The notes under the pieces: generated by a model | Seen by the model: only the letters and a program-made list of their open reading frames with translations | What the model was told of the DNA's origin: nothing | Database searches by the model: none | Position numbers and translations under genes: made by a program | Assembly: GCF_013822795.1 (NCBI RefSeq) | Contig: NZ_PNLB01000006.1 | Coordinates: forward strand, 1-64,000 | DNA from: Phenylobacterium sp. | GTDB lineage: Bacteria; Pseudomonadota; Alphaproteobacteria; Caulobacterales; Caulobacteraceae | Reading direction: 5' to 3' | Length of the DNA stretch: 64,000 nt | Shown: piece after piece, positions 7,030-17,966 of the stretch | Layout of the letters: every line of letters starts with the position of its first letter | Numbering within the stretch: position 1 is the first letter of the stretch

Positions 7030-9786
7030 TTGACCGACGAAACCCATACCCCGCCGGACGGTGATCGGCGTGGGGGCATCGCCCCTATCGCCATCGAAGA
7101 CGAGCTGAAGCGCTCGTATCTCGACTACGCCATGAGCGTGATCGTCAGCCGAGCGCTGCCTGATGCGCGCGACGGCCTGAAGCCAGTCCACCGCCGTATC
7201 CTGTTCTCGATGAACGAGCAGGGCCATACGCCCGATCGGTCGTACGTGAAGTCGGCCCGCGTGGTCGGGGACGTCATGGGTAAGTATCACCCGCACGGCG
7301 ACGCCTCGATCTACTTCACCATGGTCCGGATGGCGCAGCCGTTCTCCATGGGGCTGCTGCTGATCGACGGCCAGGGGAACTTCGGTTCGGTCGACAACGA
7401 CCCCCCTGCGGCCATGCGCTACACCGAAAGCCGCATGAGCAAGGCGGCGATGTCGGTGGTCGCCGACCTCGACAAGGATACGGTCGACTTCAAGGAGAAC
7501 TACGACGGCACCGAGCAGGAGCCGATCGTCCTGCCGTCGCGGATCCCGAACCTGCTGGTCAATGGCGCGGGCGGCATCGCCGTCGGCATGGCCACCAACA
7601 TCCCGCCGCATAACCTCGGCGAGGTCATCGACGCCTGCCTGGCCTATGTGGACGATCCCGAAGTCTCGCTCGACGCGTTGCTCGACATCGTCCCGGGCCC
7701 CGATTTCCCGACCGGCGGCGAGATTATCGGCCGCTCGGGCGCTCGCAACGCGCTGATGACCGGCCGCGGTTCGGTCGTGATGCGCGGCAAGGCCGAGATC
7801 CAGGAGCTTCGCAAGGATCGCGAAGCCATCATCATCAACTCGATCCCGTATCAGGTGAACAAGGCCGCGATGGTCGAGCGCATCGCCGAACTGGTGCGCG
7901 AGAAGAAGATCGAGGGCATCGCCGACCTGCGCGATGAGAGCGACCGCGACGGCATGCGCGTCGTCGTGGAGATGAAGCGTGACGCGTCGCCCGACGTCGT
8001 CCTGAACCAGCTCTATCGCTATACGCCGCTGCAGTCGTCCTTTGCCGTCAACATGCTGGCGCTGGATCGCGGCCGGCCGCGCGAGATGAACCTGCGCGAT
8101 CTGATCGTCGCCTTCGTCGATTTCCGCGAGGAAGTGGTCGTCCGGCGCGTCAAGTTCGAGCTCGGCAAGGCCCGCGATCGCGGCCACGTCTTGGTCGGCC
8201 TGGCCATCGCCGTGGCCAATATCGACGAGTTCATCCACATCATCCGGTCCTCAAAGGACCCGGCCGAGGCGCGTGAGCGCCTGGTGGCCAAGGATTGGCC
8301 CGCCGGCGACATGCTGCCGCTGGTGGAACTGATCGCCGACCCGCGCACCCTCGTGATCGACGGCGCGCTGATCCGGCTGTCGGAAGAGCAGGCCCGCGCC
8401 ATCCTGGCCCTGACCCTGTCTCGCCTGACCGGCCTTGGCCGCGACGAGATCTTCGGGGAGGCCCGCGAACTGGCCGACACGATCCAGGGCCACCTGACCA
8501 TCCTGTCGGCGCGCGCCAACGTCATGTCGATCGTCCGCGAGGAACTCGTGGCGGTGCGCGACGCCTTCGCCGTGCCGCGCCGGTCCGAGATCGTCGACGG
8601 CGACGCCGACGTCGAGGACGAGGATCTGATCGCCCGCGAGGACATGGTCATCACCGTCACGCACGGCGGCTATGTGAAGCGCACGCCGCTGACCACGTAC
8701 CGGACGCAGCATCGCGGCGGCAAAGGCCGTTCTGGCATGGCGACCAAGGACGAGGATGCGGTCACCCGCGTGTTCTCGGCCAACACCCATACGCCGATGC
8801 TGTTCTTCTCGTCCGGCGGCAAGGTCTATCAACTCAAGGTTTGGCGACTGCCGGTCGGCAACCCGAATTCGCGCGGCAAGGCGTTCGTGAACCTGCTGCC
8901 GATCGAGCCGGGCGAAAGCATCACCTCGATCCTGCCGGTCCCGGAAGACGAGGCCGCCTGGGCCCAGTACGACGTGATGTTCGCCACCAAGTCGGGCGGC
9001 GTGCGTCGGAACAAGCTCTCCGACTTCCAGGGCATCAAGCGCAACGGCAAGATCGCCATGAAGCTGGATGAGGGCGACCAGATCATCGGCGTCGGCCTCT
9101 GCAACGCCCAGCAGAACGACATCCTGCTCACGACCGCGCTGGGCCGCTGCATCCGCTTTGCGACTGAAGAGGTGCGGGTGTTCGCCGGGCGCGATTCCAC
9201 CGGCGTCCGCGGCATTCGCCTGGCCGACGGCGACAAGGTAATCTCGATGGCGATCCTTCGCTCGGTCGAAGCCTCGCCCGCTGAGCGCGCCGCCTACGTC
9301 AAGCACGCCAACGCCATGCGCCGGGCGACTGGTGATGACGTCGAAGAGGTCTCCGCGCCTGACGACGACGAGGCGGAGGGTGATGTCACGCTCAGCGTCG
9401 AGCGCATCGCCGAACTCGGCGCCGCCGAAGAGGTCATCCTCACCGTGTCGACCGAGGGCTTCGGCAAGCGGACCTCCGCCTACGAGTTCCGTCGCACTGG
9501 ACGGGGCGGGCAGGGGCTTCTGGCCCAGGATCTGACGAAGAAGGGCGGTCGCCTGGCCGCATCGTTCCCGGTCGAGGAGTTCGATGAGATCCTTCTGGTC
9601 ACCGATCAGGGCCAGCTGATCCGTACGCCGGTCAATCAGGTCCGCATGGTCGGCCGCAACACCTCGGGCGTGACCATCTTCCGCACGAGCAAGGACGAAC
9701 ATGTCGTCTCGGTCGAGCGGCTGGCGGATCAGGGCGGCGGTGAAGAAGCGGACGATTCCGAAATCGAAGGTGACGTGGCGGAATAG
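7030..9786 (+). CDS. gyrA: DNA gyrase subunit A
   Basis: GyrA is the DNA breakage-reunion subunit of gyrase, which introduces negative supercoils with GyrB. The 918-residue product has the N-terminal [17 protein letters not shown] motif, catalytic Tyr131 ([10 protein letters not shown]), the coiled coil, and the C-terminal beta-pinwheel with a GyrA-box variant QHRGGKG at residues 560-566, which separates it from ParC. A stop codon at 7018 in the same frame means the start must be the TTG at 7030. The quinolone-contact positions carry Ala92 and Phe96 (E. coli Ser83 and Asp87). A hairpin follows the gene. Confidence 0.97.
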   Translation: MTDETHTPPDGDRRGGIAPIAIEDELKRSYLDYAMSVIVSRALPDARDGLKPVHRRILFSMNEQGHTPDRSYVKSARVVGDVMGKYHPHGDASIYFTMVRMAQPFSMGLLLIDGQGNFGSVDNDPPAAMRYTESRMSKAAMSVVADLDKDTVDFKENYDGTEQEPIVLPSRIPNLLVNGAGGIAVGMATNIPPHNLGEVIDACLAYVDDPEVSLDALLDIVPGPDFPTGGEIIGRSGARNALMTGRGSVVMRGKAEIQELRKDREAIIINSIPYQVNKAAMVERIAELVREKKIEGIADLRDESDRDGMRVVVEMKRDASPDVVLNQLYRYTPLQSSFAVNMLALDRGRPREMNLRDLIVAFVDFREEVVVRRVKFELGKARDRGHVLVGLAIAVANIDEFIHIIRSSKDPAEARERLVAKDWPAGDMLPLVELIADPRTLVIDGALIRLSEEQARAILALTLSRLTGLGRDEIFGEARELADTIQGHLTILSARANVMSIVREELVAVRDAFAVPRRSEIVDGDADVEDEDLIAREDMVITVTHGGYVKRTPLTTYRTQHRGGKGRSGMATKDEDAVTRVFSANTHTPMLFFSSGGKVYQLKVWRLPVGNPNSRGKAFVNLLPIEPGESITSILPVPEDEAAWAQYDVMFATKSGGVRRNKLSDFQGIKRNGKIAMKLDEGDQIIGVGLCNAQQNDILLTTALGRCIRFATEEVRVFAGRDSTGVRGIRLADGDKVISMAILRSVEASPAERAAYVKHANAMRRATGDDVEEVSAPDDDEAEGDVTLSVERIAELGAAEEVILTVSTEGFGKRTSAYEFRRTGRGGQGLLAQDLTKKGGRLAASFPVEEFDEILLVTDQGQLIRTPVNQVRMVGRNTSGVTIFRTSKDEHVVSVERLADQGGGEEADDSEIEGDVAE

Positions 9787-9807
9787 TCCCGCCGCGCATC
9801 ACGGCGT

Positions 9808-9840
9808 CGCGCAACCGCTAGTTCAATAGGCGGTTGCGCG
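9808..9840 (+). terminator. Hairpin after gyrA
   Basis: An 11-base-pair perfect inverted repeat (CGCGCAACCGC / GCGGTTGCGCG) with an 11-base loop lies 22 bases after the gyrA stop codon. There is no T-run, so it may be a Rho-dependent or attenuating structure. Confidence 0.55.
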
Positions 9841-9912
9841 TGAGATTTGGGCTTGCTTTCGCCGCCCGTGCCGGTGAAATCCTGCTGCACCGCAACAGGG
9901 GGGAGACGTCGA

Positions 9913-10410
9913 ATGACGCGCGTGGGGCTTTATCCCGGGACCTTCGATCCGATCCACAACGGCCATACCGACATCATCGGCCGGGCCGTAAAGCTGGTCG
10001 ACAAGCTGGTGATCGGCGTCGCGATCAACGCGGGCAAAGGCCCCCTGTTCGAGTTGGAGGAACGCGTCGCGATCCTGCAGGAAGCCACTCAGCACCTGAA
10101 TGACCGGGCCGAGATCATCGTGCGCCCCTTCGAAGGTCTGCTGATGCACTACGCCCGCGAGATCGGGGCCCAGGTTATCGTCCGGGGCCTGCGCGCGGTC
10201 GCTGACTTCGAATACGAATTCCAGATGACGGCCATGAACCAGCAGCTCGACCGCGAGGTGGAGACGGTGTTCCTGATGGCCGATCCGCGCCACCAGGCGA
10301 TCTCGTCCAAGCTGGTGAAGGAAATCGCGGTGCTGGGCGGCGACATCAGCAAGTTCGTCAGCCCGACGATCAAGGAAGCGCTGATGTCCAAGGTCGGCCG
10401 CGGCGTCTAA
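9913..10410 (+). CDS. coaD: Phosphopantetheine adenylyltransferase
   Basis: CoaD transfers AMP from ATP to 4'-phosphopantetheine, the penultimate step of coenzyme A synthesis. The 165-residue product has the nucleotidyltransferase signature GLYPGTFDPIHNGH at the N-terminus, the central FEGLLMHYAR and RGLRAVADFEYE segments, and the C-terminal AISSKLVKEIA motif that binds ATP phosphates. Length matches the family (about 160). ATG at 9913 has a GGGGGAGA ribosome site; the open frame upstream (from 9847) is not part of the enzyme. It lies between gyrA and the cyclophilin series, all on the plus strand. Confidence 0.97.
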   Translation: MTRVGLYPGTFDPIHNGHTDIIGRAVKLVDKLVIGVAINAGKGPLFELEERVAILQEATQHLNDRAEIIVRPFEGLLMHYAREIGAQVIVRGLRAVADFEYEFQMTAMNQQLDREVETVFLMADPRHQAISSKLVKEIAVLGGDISKFVSPTIKEALMSKVGRGV

Positions 10411-10465
10411 GGCATCCGCCGCCGACGGGCTGGCGATTTCGTCCTTTGCTCGCTACGAGTGGCCC

Positions 10466-11325
10466 ATGATCCGAACCCTGTTGCTCACCGCCGCTGTCCT
10501 GGCGATGGCGGCGCCTGCCGCCGCCCAGGCGCCCGCCGCAAAGTCCTCCGCCGCCCCCGCCGCGCCGTCGGCCGGAGATTGGCGCACTCCCAATCCCGAC
10601 GATCTGCTGGTGATCGACACCAACAAGGGCCGGATCATCGTGGAGATGCTCCCAGAGGTCGCGCCCGCCCACGTCCAGCGGGTCAAGGAGCTGACGCGCG
10701 CCGGCTTCTACGACGGCCGCAGCTTCTTTCGGGTGATCGACGAATTCATGGCCCAGACCGGCGACCCGGAAGATCGGGGCACTGGCGGCAGCGACAAGCC
10801 CGACCTGACGCAGGAATTCCTGTTCCGGCTGGGTCCTGACGCTGGCTTCGTCCAAGCGGCCGACCAGAACGTCGCCCAGGTCGGCTTCATCAAGTCGCTG
10901 CCGGTTCGGAGCCAGAGCCCGATGCTCATGGCCATGACCGCCGACGGCAAGGTCTCGGCCTGGCCGCTCTATTGTCCGGGCGTTGCGGCGATGGCCCGGG
11001 GCCAGGGCGACGACAGCGCCAACAGCCAGTTCTTTCTGATGCGTCAGACCTATCCGTCGCTTGAGAAGCGCTACACGGGCTGGGGGCGCGTCGTCGCGGG
11101 CCTTGAGGTCGTGCGCGCCATCAAGGTGGGCGAGCCTGTGGCCCCGCCTCAGGACAAGATGGACAAGGTGCGCATCCTGGCCGATATCCCCGCGTCTGAA
11201 CGCCCCAAGGTGCGCGTGATCGATCCCAACAGCGCCTGGTTCAAGGCCGAGATCGAAAGCGTCCGCGCCCGGATGGGTGAGAACTTCTCGGTTTGCGAGA
11301 TCAAAGTCCCATCGGAGGTGAAGTG

Positions 11326-11326
<1 letters not shown>
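10466..11326 (+). CDS. Exported cyclophilin-type peptidyl-prolyl isomerase
   Basis: A 286-residue cyclophilin with a signal peptide (MIRTLLLTAAVLAMAAPAAA) and an Ala/Pro-rich spacer, so it should act in the periplasm, isomerising prolyl bonds of exported proteins. Cyclophilin motifs are FFRVIDEFMAQTGDP (catalytic Arg/Phe/Gln region) and DDSANSQFFLM. Between them is an insertion of about 45 residues (roughly 125-170, including AADQNVAQVGFIKSLPVR) absent from compact bacterial cyclophilins. The stop codon overlaps the ATG of the next, cytoplasmic cyclophilin by one base, so the two are coupled and probably arose by duplication. Confidence 0.88.
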
Positions 11327-11786
<460 letters not shown>

Positions 11787-11790
<4 letters not shown>

Positions 11791-12344
11791 CGCCGACTCT
11801 GGAAGCGGCGTATGCGCAGCCGCATCGCCGCTACCATACGCGGGCCCACATCGAGCAGTGCCTGGCGCTGCTCGATCAGGTCTCCGACCTAACTGATACC
11901 GAGCGCCAGATTCTGACCTATGCGATCTGGTGGCACGACGCCGTCTATGATCCGACTGCTTCCGATAACGAAGCCAGGAGCGCGCAGATGGCCAAGGCCG
12001 ATCTGCGCGATTTCGACGTCTCGATCCATGCCCGCGAGGAAGTCGCGCGGCTGATCATGCTGACAGCAGGCCACGAGGTCGAAGAAGAAGACCGCCTCGG
12101 CGAACTTCTGGTTTCCATTGACCTGGCGATCCTTGGGGCCCCGGCTGACCGCTACGACGCCTATGCGCGCGCGGTTCGCGACGAGTACGCCCACGTGCCC
12201 GACGAGCTCTGGCGCAAGGGCCGCGCCGGCGTGCTGCAACGCTTTCTCGACGCACAGGTTATCTTCCCCGATCCGGCCTTCGCCGAATGGCTCGACGCCC
12301 AGGCGCGGGACAACCTTACGCGGGAGCTCGCGTCGCTCACCTGA
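11787..12344 (+). CDS. Predicted HD-superfamily metal-dependent phosphohydrolase
   Basis: A 185-residue all-helical protein of the COG4339 type. The metal-binding pattern is visible as YHTRAHIEQCL near residue 16, then WWHDAVYD near residue 48 (the HD pair) and a later Asp in SIDLAILG. These proteins are predicted to hydrolyse phosphate esters or nucleotides, but I know no established substrate. The GTG start overlaps the upstream stop codon (GTGA), so its translation is coupled to the cyclophilin pair. Family call is firm; function is inferred from the motif only. Confidence 0.8.
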
Positions 12345-12354
12345 GGAGGCTTCG

Positions 12355-12843
12355 GTGGCGCGTCTGAAGGTCTTCATCACCTCCGACGGGTTTACCGACT
12401 ACGTGGTGGCCGCCACGTCGCGCGCCAAGGCTCTCGCCGCGTGGGGCGCGCACCAGGACCTGTTTCAGACCGGCGGCGCCCACGAGACGGACGATCCAGA
12501 TCTCGTGGCTGCGGCCAGCGAACAACCGGGGCATGTGCTGCGCCGGCCCTCGAAGGTCACGCCGCTCATTCCCAAACGCGCCGCCACGGCGAAGCCGCCG
12601 CCACCATCGCCGAGGCCGCAGCCGCCGAAGCCGCGCGGACCAACACCCGCCCAGCTGCGAAAAGTCGCCGACCTGGAAGCTGAACTGGAAGCCGCCGCCG
12701 AGCGCCATTCCGCCGAGCTAGCCCAAATCGTCGCGGAGAAGCGCGCCCTGGAACTGCGACGCGACGAGAGCGAGAGTAGGTTTCTGGCCCGCCGCGCCGA
12801 ACTGCGCGAGGCGCTCCGCAAGGCGCGTCTGGCCCTAAGGTGA
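12355..12843 (+). CDS. Uncharacterised protein with C-terminal coiled coil
   Basis: A 162-residue protein. Residues 1-60 form a small globular region (ARLKVFITSDGFTDYVVAA; AWGAHQDLFQTGGAHE), then a Pro-rich stretch (about 75-100), then a charged coiled coil rich in Glu, Arg and Ala from about residue 103 to the end. No signal peptide or membrane segment. GTG at 12355 follows a GAGGAGG ribosome site ten bases after the HD gene, so it closes that operon. I recognise no named family; it resembles small conserved proteins of Caulobacterales of unknown function. Its last nine bases overlap the 3' end of the convergent gene. Confidence 0.7.
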   Translation: MARLKVFITSDGFTDYVVAATSRAKALAAWGAHQDLFQTGGAHETDDPDLVAAASEQPGHVLRRPSKVTPLIPKRAATAKPPPPSPRPQPPKPRGPTPAQLRKVADLEAELEAAAERHSAELAQIVAEKRALELRRDESESRFLARRAELREALRKARLALR

Positions 12844-13800
12844 CGGCGCCAGGGTGACGATCACCGGATAGTGGTCCGAACCCAGGCGTGGGCCGCGCTC
12901 GGCGCGGACGGTGCGCCAGCCTGGTCCGGCATAGACATGGTCGATTGGCAGCAGCGCGAACGGCAGACCGAGGCCGGCGACGCTACGATCGGCCGGCCAG
13001 GAGAACAGCGCTCGCGTGCGCCGCTCCAAGCCGAACATGGCATCCTCGCGCCGGCGGCTGAACGACCAGGGCGTAGAGTTGAAGTCGCCGGTCAAGATCA
13101 AGCGCTCTTTCGGAAAACGGTTCAGCAGTCCAGAGATCACACGGCCTTGGGCCTGCTGCCAGCGGCTGTGGATCGGCCAGGTGTAGTGGGTGCCGAACAC
13201 GCTGAACTCGCCGCGGGAGTCGCGGAAGGTGGCGCCGGCGATCGGCGGGGGATCGTCGTAGGCGGCGGCCGGCGGAACCGGGACGTCGCGGGCCACGGGC
13301 CGGGCCTTGGACAGGATCATCACGCTGCAGTCGCCGCAGCTGACATGATAGCCGCGAAAGGCCCGCTTGAGGGCGGGAGCGATGATGCTGGCTTCCTCGA
13401 CCACAAGGATGTCGGGATCCTGCGCCCGCAGCCATCTGATGGTCTCGGCCTGGCGACCGTTGCGCTCCCAAGCGTTGAACTGGATCAGCTTGATCTGGCA
13501 GGGCGCGCCGTCGGGGGCAGGCGGACTCGCGGGACGAAGATATTCGGGTGCGACCAAGAGGCCGCTGGCGGCGATCGTCACAGCCGAGACGCCCACGAGC
13601 AGCAGGCGCGCGCCGCCGCGCTCGAACACCAGGCCGTAGATCGCCGGGAGCAGCGACAGCGCAAGCAGCATCGGCGCGAAGTGGGTGAGGATGTCGAGCT
13701 GGACGCTCCAGCGCCCACCTTGCGCAGTCAAAACCCACAACGCGCAGCCGAGCGCCGTCAGGACCATCAGGCTGGTGGTCAGCAAGCGAAGGGAGCGCAT
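12835..13800 (-). CDS. Membrane-anchored endonuclease/exonuclease/phosphatase family protein (copy 1)
   Basis: A 321-residue protein with three N-terminal hydrophobic helices (about 8-28, 38-58 and 66-86) and an EEP-fold domain from residue 105. Fold motifs are [12 protein letters not shown] (metal-binding Asn), [25 protein letters not shown] and GSDHYPVIV (Asp-His pair). The catalytic domain therefore probably faces the periplasm, attached to the inner membrane. EEP enzymes cleave phosphodiesters in nucleic acids, lipids or inositols; no substrate can be assigned. It is the tandem duplicate of the gene at 13804-14745, three bases away and co-oriented. Confidence 0.85.
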   Translation of the reverse strand: MRSLRLLTTSLMVLTALGCALWVLTAQGGRWSVQLDILTHFAPMLLALSLLPAIYGLVFERGGARLLLVGVSAVTIAASGLLVAPEYLRPASPPAPDGAPCQIKLIQFNAWERNGRQAETIRWLRAQDPDILVVEEASIIAPALKRAFRGYHVSCGDCSVMILSKARPVARDVPVPPAAAYDDPPPIAGATFRDSRGEFSVFGTHYTWPIHSRWQQAQGRVISGLLNRFPKERLILTGDFNSTPWSFSRRREDAMFGLERRTRALFSWPADRSVAGLGLPFALLPIDHVYAGPGWRTVRAERGPRLGSDHYPVIVTLAPSP

Positions 13801-13803
13801 CGA

Positions 13804-14745
13804 CTAGTTCGATTTTGGGGCCAGTACAGCGACGACGGGATAGTGGTCCGAACCTAGCCTTGGCCCGCGGGTGATCGAGACCGTGCCCCAGTCCGACCCG
13901 GCGTAGACATGATCAATCGGCAGCAGCGCAAGGCCGAACGGCCTATCGGCGGGCCAGGTGGGCAACGCGTATGTCCGACGCTCCAGGCCCAAGGCCGCGT
14001 CTTCTCGGCGGCGGGAAAACGACCACGGGGTGGAGTTGAAGTCGCCGACCAGGATGAGCCTCTCGCGAGATCGCCCCTTCATTAGTTGCTGCAGGCGTGC
14101 GCTGTTTTCGGCGTGGTTTTCGACGTTGGTCGGCCAAACATAGTGGACGCCCATGACCGTGAACTCGCCGCTGGGGCCGGCGAGGTGGGCGATCGTGATG
14201 GCGGGACCCAACCCCTTGCGGCCGCGGCGGGGCGCTTCGATGCGTTCGGCGGGGGTACGCGTGAAGATCGCAACCTCGCAGGTCTTGCCGCAGGACATCT
14301 GCCGACCGAGGCGCTGGGTCACCGCGGTTTGGAACAGGGGGCGGGAGTCTTCGACAACGAGTACGTCGGGGTCCTCGGCCGCCAGCCAGGCGAGGCGTTG
14401 TTCCAGGCCATCGCTGTCACGGGCGGCGTTGAACTGGATGAGCTTGATCTGACCGGGCGCGTTGGGGGGCAGCCGCGGGCTTTGCGGACGCAGGAGCTCA
14501 GGCAGCATCAGGCTCAGGCTGGCGACCACCGCTGCCGCCCCCAGCAACGCCGGGAGCAGCCGCCGATGCGCGAAGATCGCCGCCGCAAGGGTCACCGCGC
14601 CGCCCGCCAGATAGAGCGGGGCGAAGTGGGTCAGAATGTCGAGACGACCGCTGAAGCGCCCGCCCAGCGCGATGATGGCCGCCGCTGCGGACACTGCGCC
14701 AATCGGCAGAACGATCCCACGGAGAACGAATCGCACAAGGCTCAT
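13804..14745 (-). CDS. Membrane-anchored endonuclease/exonuclease/phosphatase family protein (copy 2)
   Basis: A 313-residue paralogue of the downstream gene, with the same architecture: three hydrophobic helices in residues 8-90 followed by an EEP domain ([47 protein letters not shown]). The block from [16 protein letters not shown] through the final GSDHYPV is nearly identical between the copies, whereas the membrane parts have diverged. It is the promoter-proximal gene of a two-gene operon divergent from queA (63 bases between start codons). Confidence 0.85.
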   Translation of the reverse strand: MSLVRFVLRGIVLPIGAVSAAAAIIALGGRFSGRLDILTHFAPLYLAGGAVTLAAAIFAHRRLLPALLGAAAVVASLSLMLPELLRPQSPRLPPNAPGQIKLIQFNAARDSDGLEQRLAWLAAEDPDVLVVEDSRPLFQTAVTQRLGRQMSCGKTCEVAIFTRTPAERIEAPRRGRKGLGPAITIAHLAGPSGEFTVMGVHYVWPTNVENHAENSARLQQLMKGRSRERLILVGDFNSTPWSFSRRREDAALGLERRTYALPTWPADRPFGLALLPIDHVYAGSDWGTVSITRGPRLGSDHYPVVAVLAPKSN

Positions 14746-14808
14746 GAGGCGAGCTTACACGCGGCCACGCTTGACGGGTGCGCCGGCCCGTGCGCTTCAA
14801 GCGCGTCC

Positions 14809-15885
14809 ATGCAGCTCTCCGATTTCGACTTCGATCTTCCCGACGACCGCATCGCCCTGCGGCCGGTGACACCCCGCGACGCCGCGCGCATGCTGCTGGT
14901 GACGCCGGATGCGTCGCTGCGGGATCTGAGCGTCGCCGATCTGCCCGCCCAGCTGCGCGCCGGCGACGTGTTGGTGCTCAACGACACGCGGGTGATCCCG
15001 GCGCGCCTCAAAGGGCGCAGGGTCCGCGAGGGCTCAGACGTGGCGGTCGAGGCGACCTTGCACAAACGGCTGACGCCCTCCCGCTGGTCGGCCTTCATGA
15101 AGCCAGGCAAGAAGCTTGCGCCCGGTGATCGGGTGCGGTTCGGCGCGACTGATGACCGCGCCTGCCTGCTGGGCGTACTTGACGCGACAGTGATCGAGAA
15201 GGGTGAGGGCGGCGAGGTCACCCTCGGCTTCGATCTGGCTGGGCCCGACCTCGATGCGGCGATCGCCGAGCGCGGCGCGATGCCGTTGCCGCCCTACATC
15301 GCCGCCAAGCGCGGAGAGGATGCGCAGGACAGGGCCGACTATCAGACGGTCTACGCCGACGAGGAAGGCTCGGTCGCCGCGCCCACCGCCGGCCTGCATT
15401 TTACCCCACGCCTACTGGATGAGCTCAAGGCGATGGGCGTAACCCTGCAGTTCGTGACGCTCCATGTGGGAGCCGGCACGTTCCTGCCGGTGAAGACCGA
15501 AAACCTGTCGGAACACCGCATGCATGCGGAGTACGGCGAGGTCGATGCCGATACTGCCGCCGCCCTAAATGCGGCGAAGGCGGCCGGCGGCCGCATCGTC
15601 TGCGTCGGCACCACCTCGCTGCGCCTGATCGAGAGCGCGACCGGCGAGGACGGCATCGTTCGTCCCTTCGCGCATGAGACGGCGATCTTTATCACCCCCG
15701 GCTATCGCTTCCGCGCCGCCGACGGCCTGATGACCAATTTCCATCTGCCGAAGTCGACCCTGTTCATGCTGGTCAGCGCATTCGCCGGCTTGGAGACGAT
15801 GCGCGCCGCCTACGCTCACGCCATCGCGAGCGGCTACAGGTTCTATTCCTACGGCGACGCCAGCCTGCTCTGGAGAGCCAACTAG
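14809..15885 (+). CDS. queA: S-adenosylmethionine:tRNA ribosyltransferase-isomerase
   Basis: QueA adds the epoxycyclopentane moiety (from the ribosyl part of S-adenosylmethionine) to preQ1 in tRNA, giving epoxyqueuosine at wobble position 34. The 358-residue product begins [19 protein letters not shown], typical for QueA, and has [36 protein letters not shown] and [17 protein letters not shown]. The ATG at 14809 matches the family N-terminus; the frame is open far upstream but that part overlaps the divergent EEP gene. The stop codon overlaps the tgt GTG by one base, so queA and tgt are coupled as in many bacteria. Confidence 0.96.
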   Translation: MQLSDFDFDLPDDRIALRPVTPRDAARMLLVTPDASLRDLSVADLPAQLRAGDVLVLNDTRVIPARLKGRRVREGSDVAVEATLHKRLTPSRWSAFMKPGKKLAPGDRVRFGATDDRACLLGVLDATVIEKGEGGEVTLGFDLAGPDLDAAIAERGAMPLPPYIAAKRGEDAQDRADYQTVYADEEGSVAAPTAGLHFTPRLLDELKAMGVTLQFVTLHVGAGTFLPVKTENLSEHRMHAEYGEVDADTAAALNAAKAAGGRIVCVGTTSLRLIESATGEDGIVRPFAHETAIFITPGYRFRAADGLMTNFHLPKSTLFMLVSAFAGLETMRAAYAHAIASGYRFYSYGDASLLWRAN

Positions 15886-17000
15886 TGGCCGCATTCCCCT
15901 TCGAGATCGCTGCAAGCGACGGCGCGGCGCGAACCGGCGTGCTGAAAACCCCGCGCGGCGACATCCGTACCCCGGCCTTCATGCCGGTCGGGACGGCTGC
16001 GACCGTAAAGGCTCTGACCGTCGATCAGGTCCGCTCGACGGGCGCCGACATCATTCTGGGCAACACCTACCACCTGATGCTTCGCCCGACCGCCGAACGG
16101 GTGGCGCGGCTAGGCGGTCTGCACAAGTTCATGCGCTGGGATCGGCCGATCCTGACCGACTCGGGCGGCTTCCAGGTCATGTCGCTGTCGAAGATCGCCA
16201 AGGTCACAGAGGAATCCGTAGCCTTCCAGAGCCACATCGACGGTTCAAAGCATGTGCTGACGCCGGAGCGGTCGATCCAGATCCAGGCGGATCTGCTCGG
16301 ATCCGACATCGTCATGCAACTCGATGAGTGCGTGGCTTGGCCAGCGGAGGAGGGGCGTGCGCGCCAGGCGATGCAGCTCTCGGCCCGATGGGCCAAGCGC
16401 TCAAAGGACGCCTTCGGCGCGCGCGAAGCTCAGGCGTTGTTCGGCATCCAGCAGGGGTCGACCTTCGAGCATCTGCGCAAGGAGTCGGCGGAGCGCCTGA
16501 TCGAGATCGGCTTCGACGGATACGCCCTGGGCGGCCTGGCGGTCGGCGAGGGACACGAGGCGATGTGCGAGGTGCTCGACTACGCGCCGGCCATGCTGCC
16601 GGCGGACCGGCCGCGCTACCTGATGGGCGTCGGCAAGCCGATCGACCTGGTCGAAGCGGTGGCCCGTGGGGTCGACATGTTCGATTGCGTGCTGCCGACC
16701 CGTTCGGGCCGACACGGTCAGGCCTGGACCTGGGAAGGCCCGGTAAACCTGAAGAACGCCCGTTTCGCCGAGGATGACACGCCCCTGGACGAAGCCAGCG
16801 ATTGCCCGGCTTCGTCGCACTACTCGAAGGCCTATCTGCATCACCTGGTAAAGGCCGAGGAGATCCTCGGCCAGGTGCTGCTGTCCTGGCACAACATTGC
16901 TCACTTCCAGGCGCTGACTGCAGCGATGCGGGCGGCCATCGCCGAGGGGCGGTTCGAACAGTTCCGCCGCGAGTTCAAGGCCCGTCAGCGCACGGGGTAG
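15885..17000 (+). CDS. tgt: tRNA-guanine transglycosylase with an altered zinc site
   Basis: Tgt exchanges guanine-34 for preQ1 in tRNAs with GUN anticodons, the step before QueA. The 371-residue product has the general acid Asp92 in [10 protein letters not shown] and the nucleophile Asp267 in [13 protein letters not shown], so the catalytic core is complete. The zinc site is not: the E. coli ligands Cys302, Cys304, Cys307 and His333 correspond to Ser305, Cys307, Ser310 and His336 here ([14 protein letters not shown] and LSWHNIAHF). Two thiol ligands are therefore lost. GTG start overlaps the queA stop. The last 16 bases overlap the convergent lipoprotein gene. Confidence 0.95.
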   Translation: MAAFPFEIAASDGAARTGVLKTPRGDIRTPAFMPVGTAATVKALTVDQVRSTGADIILGNTYHLMLRPTAERVARLGGLHKFMRWDRPILTDSGGFQVMSLSKIAKVTEESVAFQSHIDGSKHVLTPERSIQIQADLLGSDIVMQLDECVAWPAEEGRARQAMQLSARWAKRSKDAFGAREAQALFGIQQGSTFEHLRKESAERLIEIGFDGYALGGLAVGEGHEAMCEVLDYAPAMLPADRPRYLMGVGKPIDLVEAVARGVDMFDCVLPTRSGRHGQAWTWEGPVNLKNARFAEDDTPLDEASDCPASSHYSKAYLHHLVKAEEILGQVLLSWHNIAHFQALTAAMRAAIAEGRFEQFRREFKARQRTG

Positions 17001-17569
17001 CGGGGCTTGAGCTCCTGCGACTTCACCGGCGTGCCGGTCAGGATGTGCGATGGGGTGGCCGGCGGGGGGCATCCGCGCGCCTCGCCCAGGCCCTTGAGGT
17101 AGGCGCGCCGTACGCCGCCGGCGGTGATGGCGGCCGTGACCATGCTGTCGTGCCGCTCGGCCCCGGAGAGCTTGCGCACCCAGCCGCGGAACGGAATCAC
17201 ATCCGAGGCTAGGCCCGCGACCGCGCCCAGAGCCGCGCCCTTGCCGCGGTCCATCAGGTCGTCTTCGTCAACCGCCGGCTCGTCCAGGTCCGCCCCCAGG
17301 GCGCCGTTCAGTGGCAGGATCGCCGCGGCGATGCCTTCGCAGGTCGGCGAGTGCGGCCGCTGATAGGGGTCGGCCATGGCCTCCAGCAGCACTGTGGGGA
17401 TCTTGGTCTGCAAAAGGTTCACGTCGCGGAGGGGGGCCGAGACCGCGCCTTGGACGCTCTCGCGCTTGGCCTCGGAGGTCGTCTGGATCTTGTCGGCGCC
17501 GTTAGCCGGGGCGGTGACGCAGCCGCCGAGCAGCAGCATCGGAATCAAAGCAGGAACAAAATAGCGCAT
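16985..17569 (-). CDS. Uncharacterised lipoprotein
   Basis: A 194-residue protein with a lipoprotein signal peptide ([17 protein letters not shown], lipobox Cys at 17). The mature part has a conserved-looking region ([38 protein letters not shown]; a Gly-rich [20 protein letters not shown]), which could insert in or lie along the membrane, and a C-terminal [20 protein letters not shown] know no named domain. Proteins of this kind occur in Caulobacteraceae without assigned function. It is convergent with tgt, overlapping by 16 bases, and its upstream region faces tRNA-Lys. Confidence 0.75.
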   Translation of the reverse strand: MRYFVPALIPMLLLGGCVTAPANGADKIQTTSEAKRESVQGAVSAPLRDVNLLQTKIPTVLLEAMADPYQRPHSPTCEGIAAAILPLNGALGADLDEPAVDEDDLMDRGKGAALGAVAGLASDVIPFRGWVRKLSGAERHDSMVTAAITAGGVRRAYLKGLGEARGCPPPATPSHILTGTPVKSQELKPRYPVR

Positions 17570-17690
17570 GACGCTGATGCTAAAGGGTGCGCGAAGCTGT
17601 TGGAAAGCTGCAGCAGCGCTCTTGCTCCAGGCAGGCCGCCCGCATATGGTCCGCGCCTCTTCGCCGCTGCCCCTCAGGGCGCGGCGACGT

Positions 17691-17765
17691 GGGCCGGTAG
17701 CTCAGTGGTAGAGCATTCGACTTTTAATCGAATGGTCGTGAGTTCGAACCTCACCCGGCCTACCA
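17691..17765 (+). tRNA. tRNA-Lys (anticodon TTT)
   Basis: A complete cloverleaf can be folded: acceptor GGGCCGG/CCGGCCT (first pair G-U), D-arm GCTC/GAGC, anticodon stem TTCGA/TCGAA around loop CTTTTAA with anticodon TTT, T-arm GTGAG/CTCAC with loop TTCGAAC, discriminator A and encoded CCA. It reads lysine codons AAA and AAG. The roughly 200 bases after it, up to cysT, hold no gene that I can support. Confidence 0.97.
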
Positions 17766-17966
17766 ATATCTCCGACATTTGCAGCACCGGCCGACGCAAT
17801 CGGCGTGAGCCATCCCGTGCGTGGTCAAGCTTGGCTCAGGGTTTCACTCGTAGTTGTCAGAAAAACTATATTGTCGATGGGGGCGCTGGGAATTAGCCAG
17901 ACGCCCTGGCCGAACGCAGCGAACTTTGCGTCTCGGCGTTTATGCGTCTGAACCGGGGCTGTAACG

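Noticed and set aside
14086..14808. Open frame upstream of and in phase with queA
   Set aside because: It overlaps the divergent EEP gene, which has clear motifs, and QueA begins at 14809.
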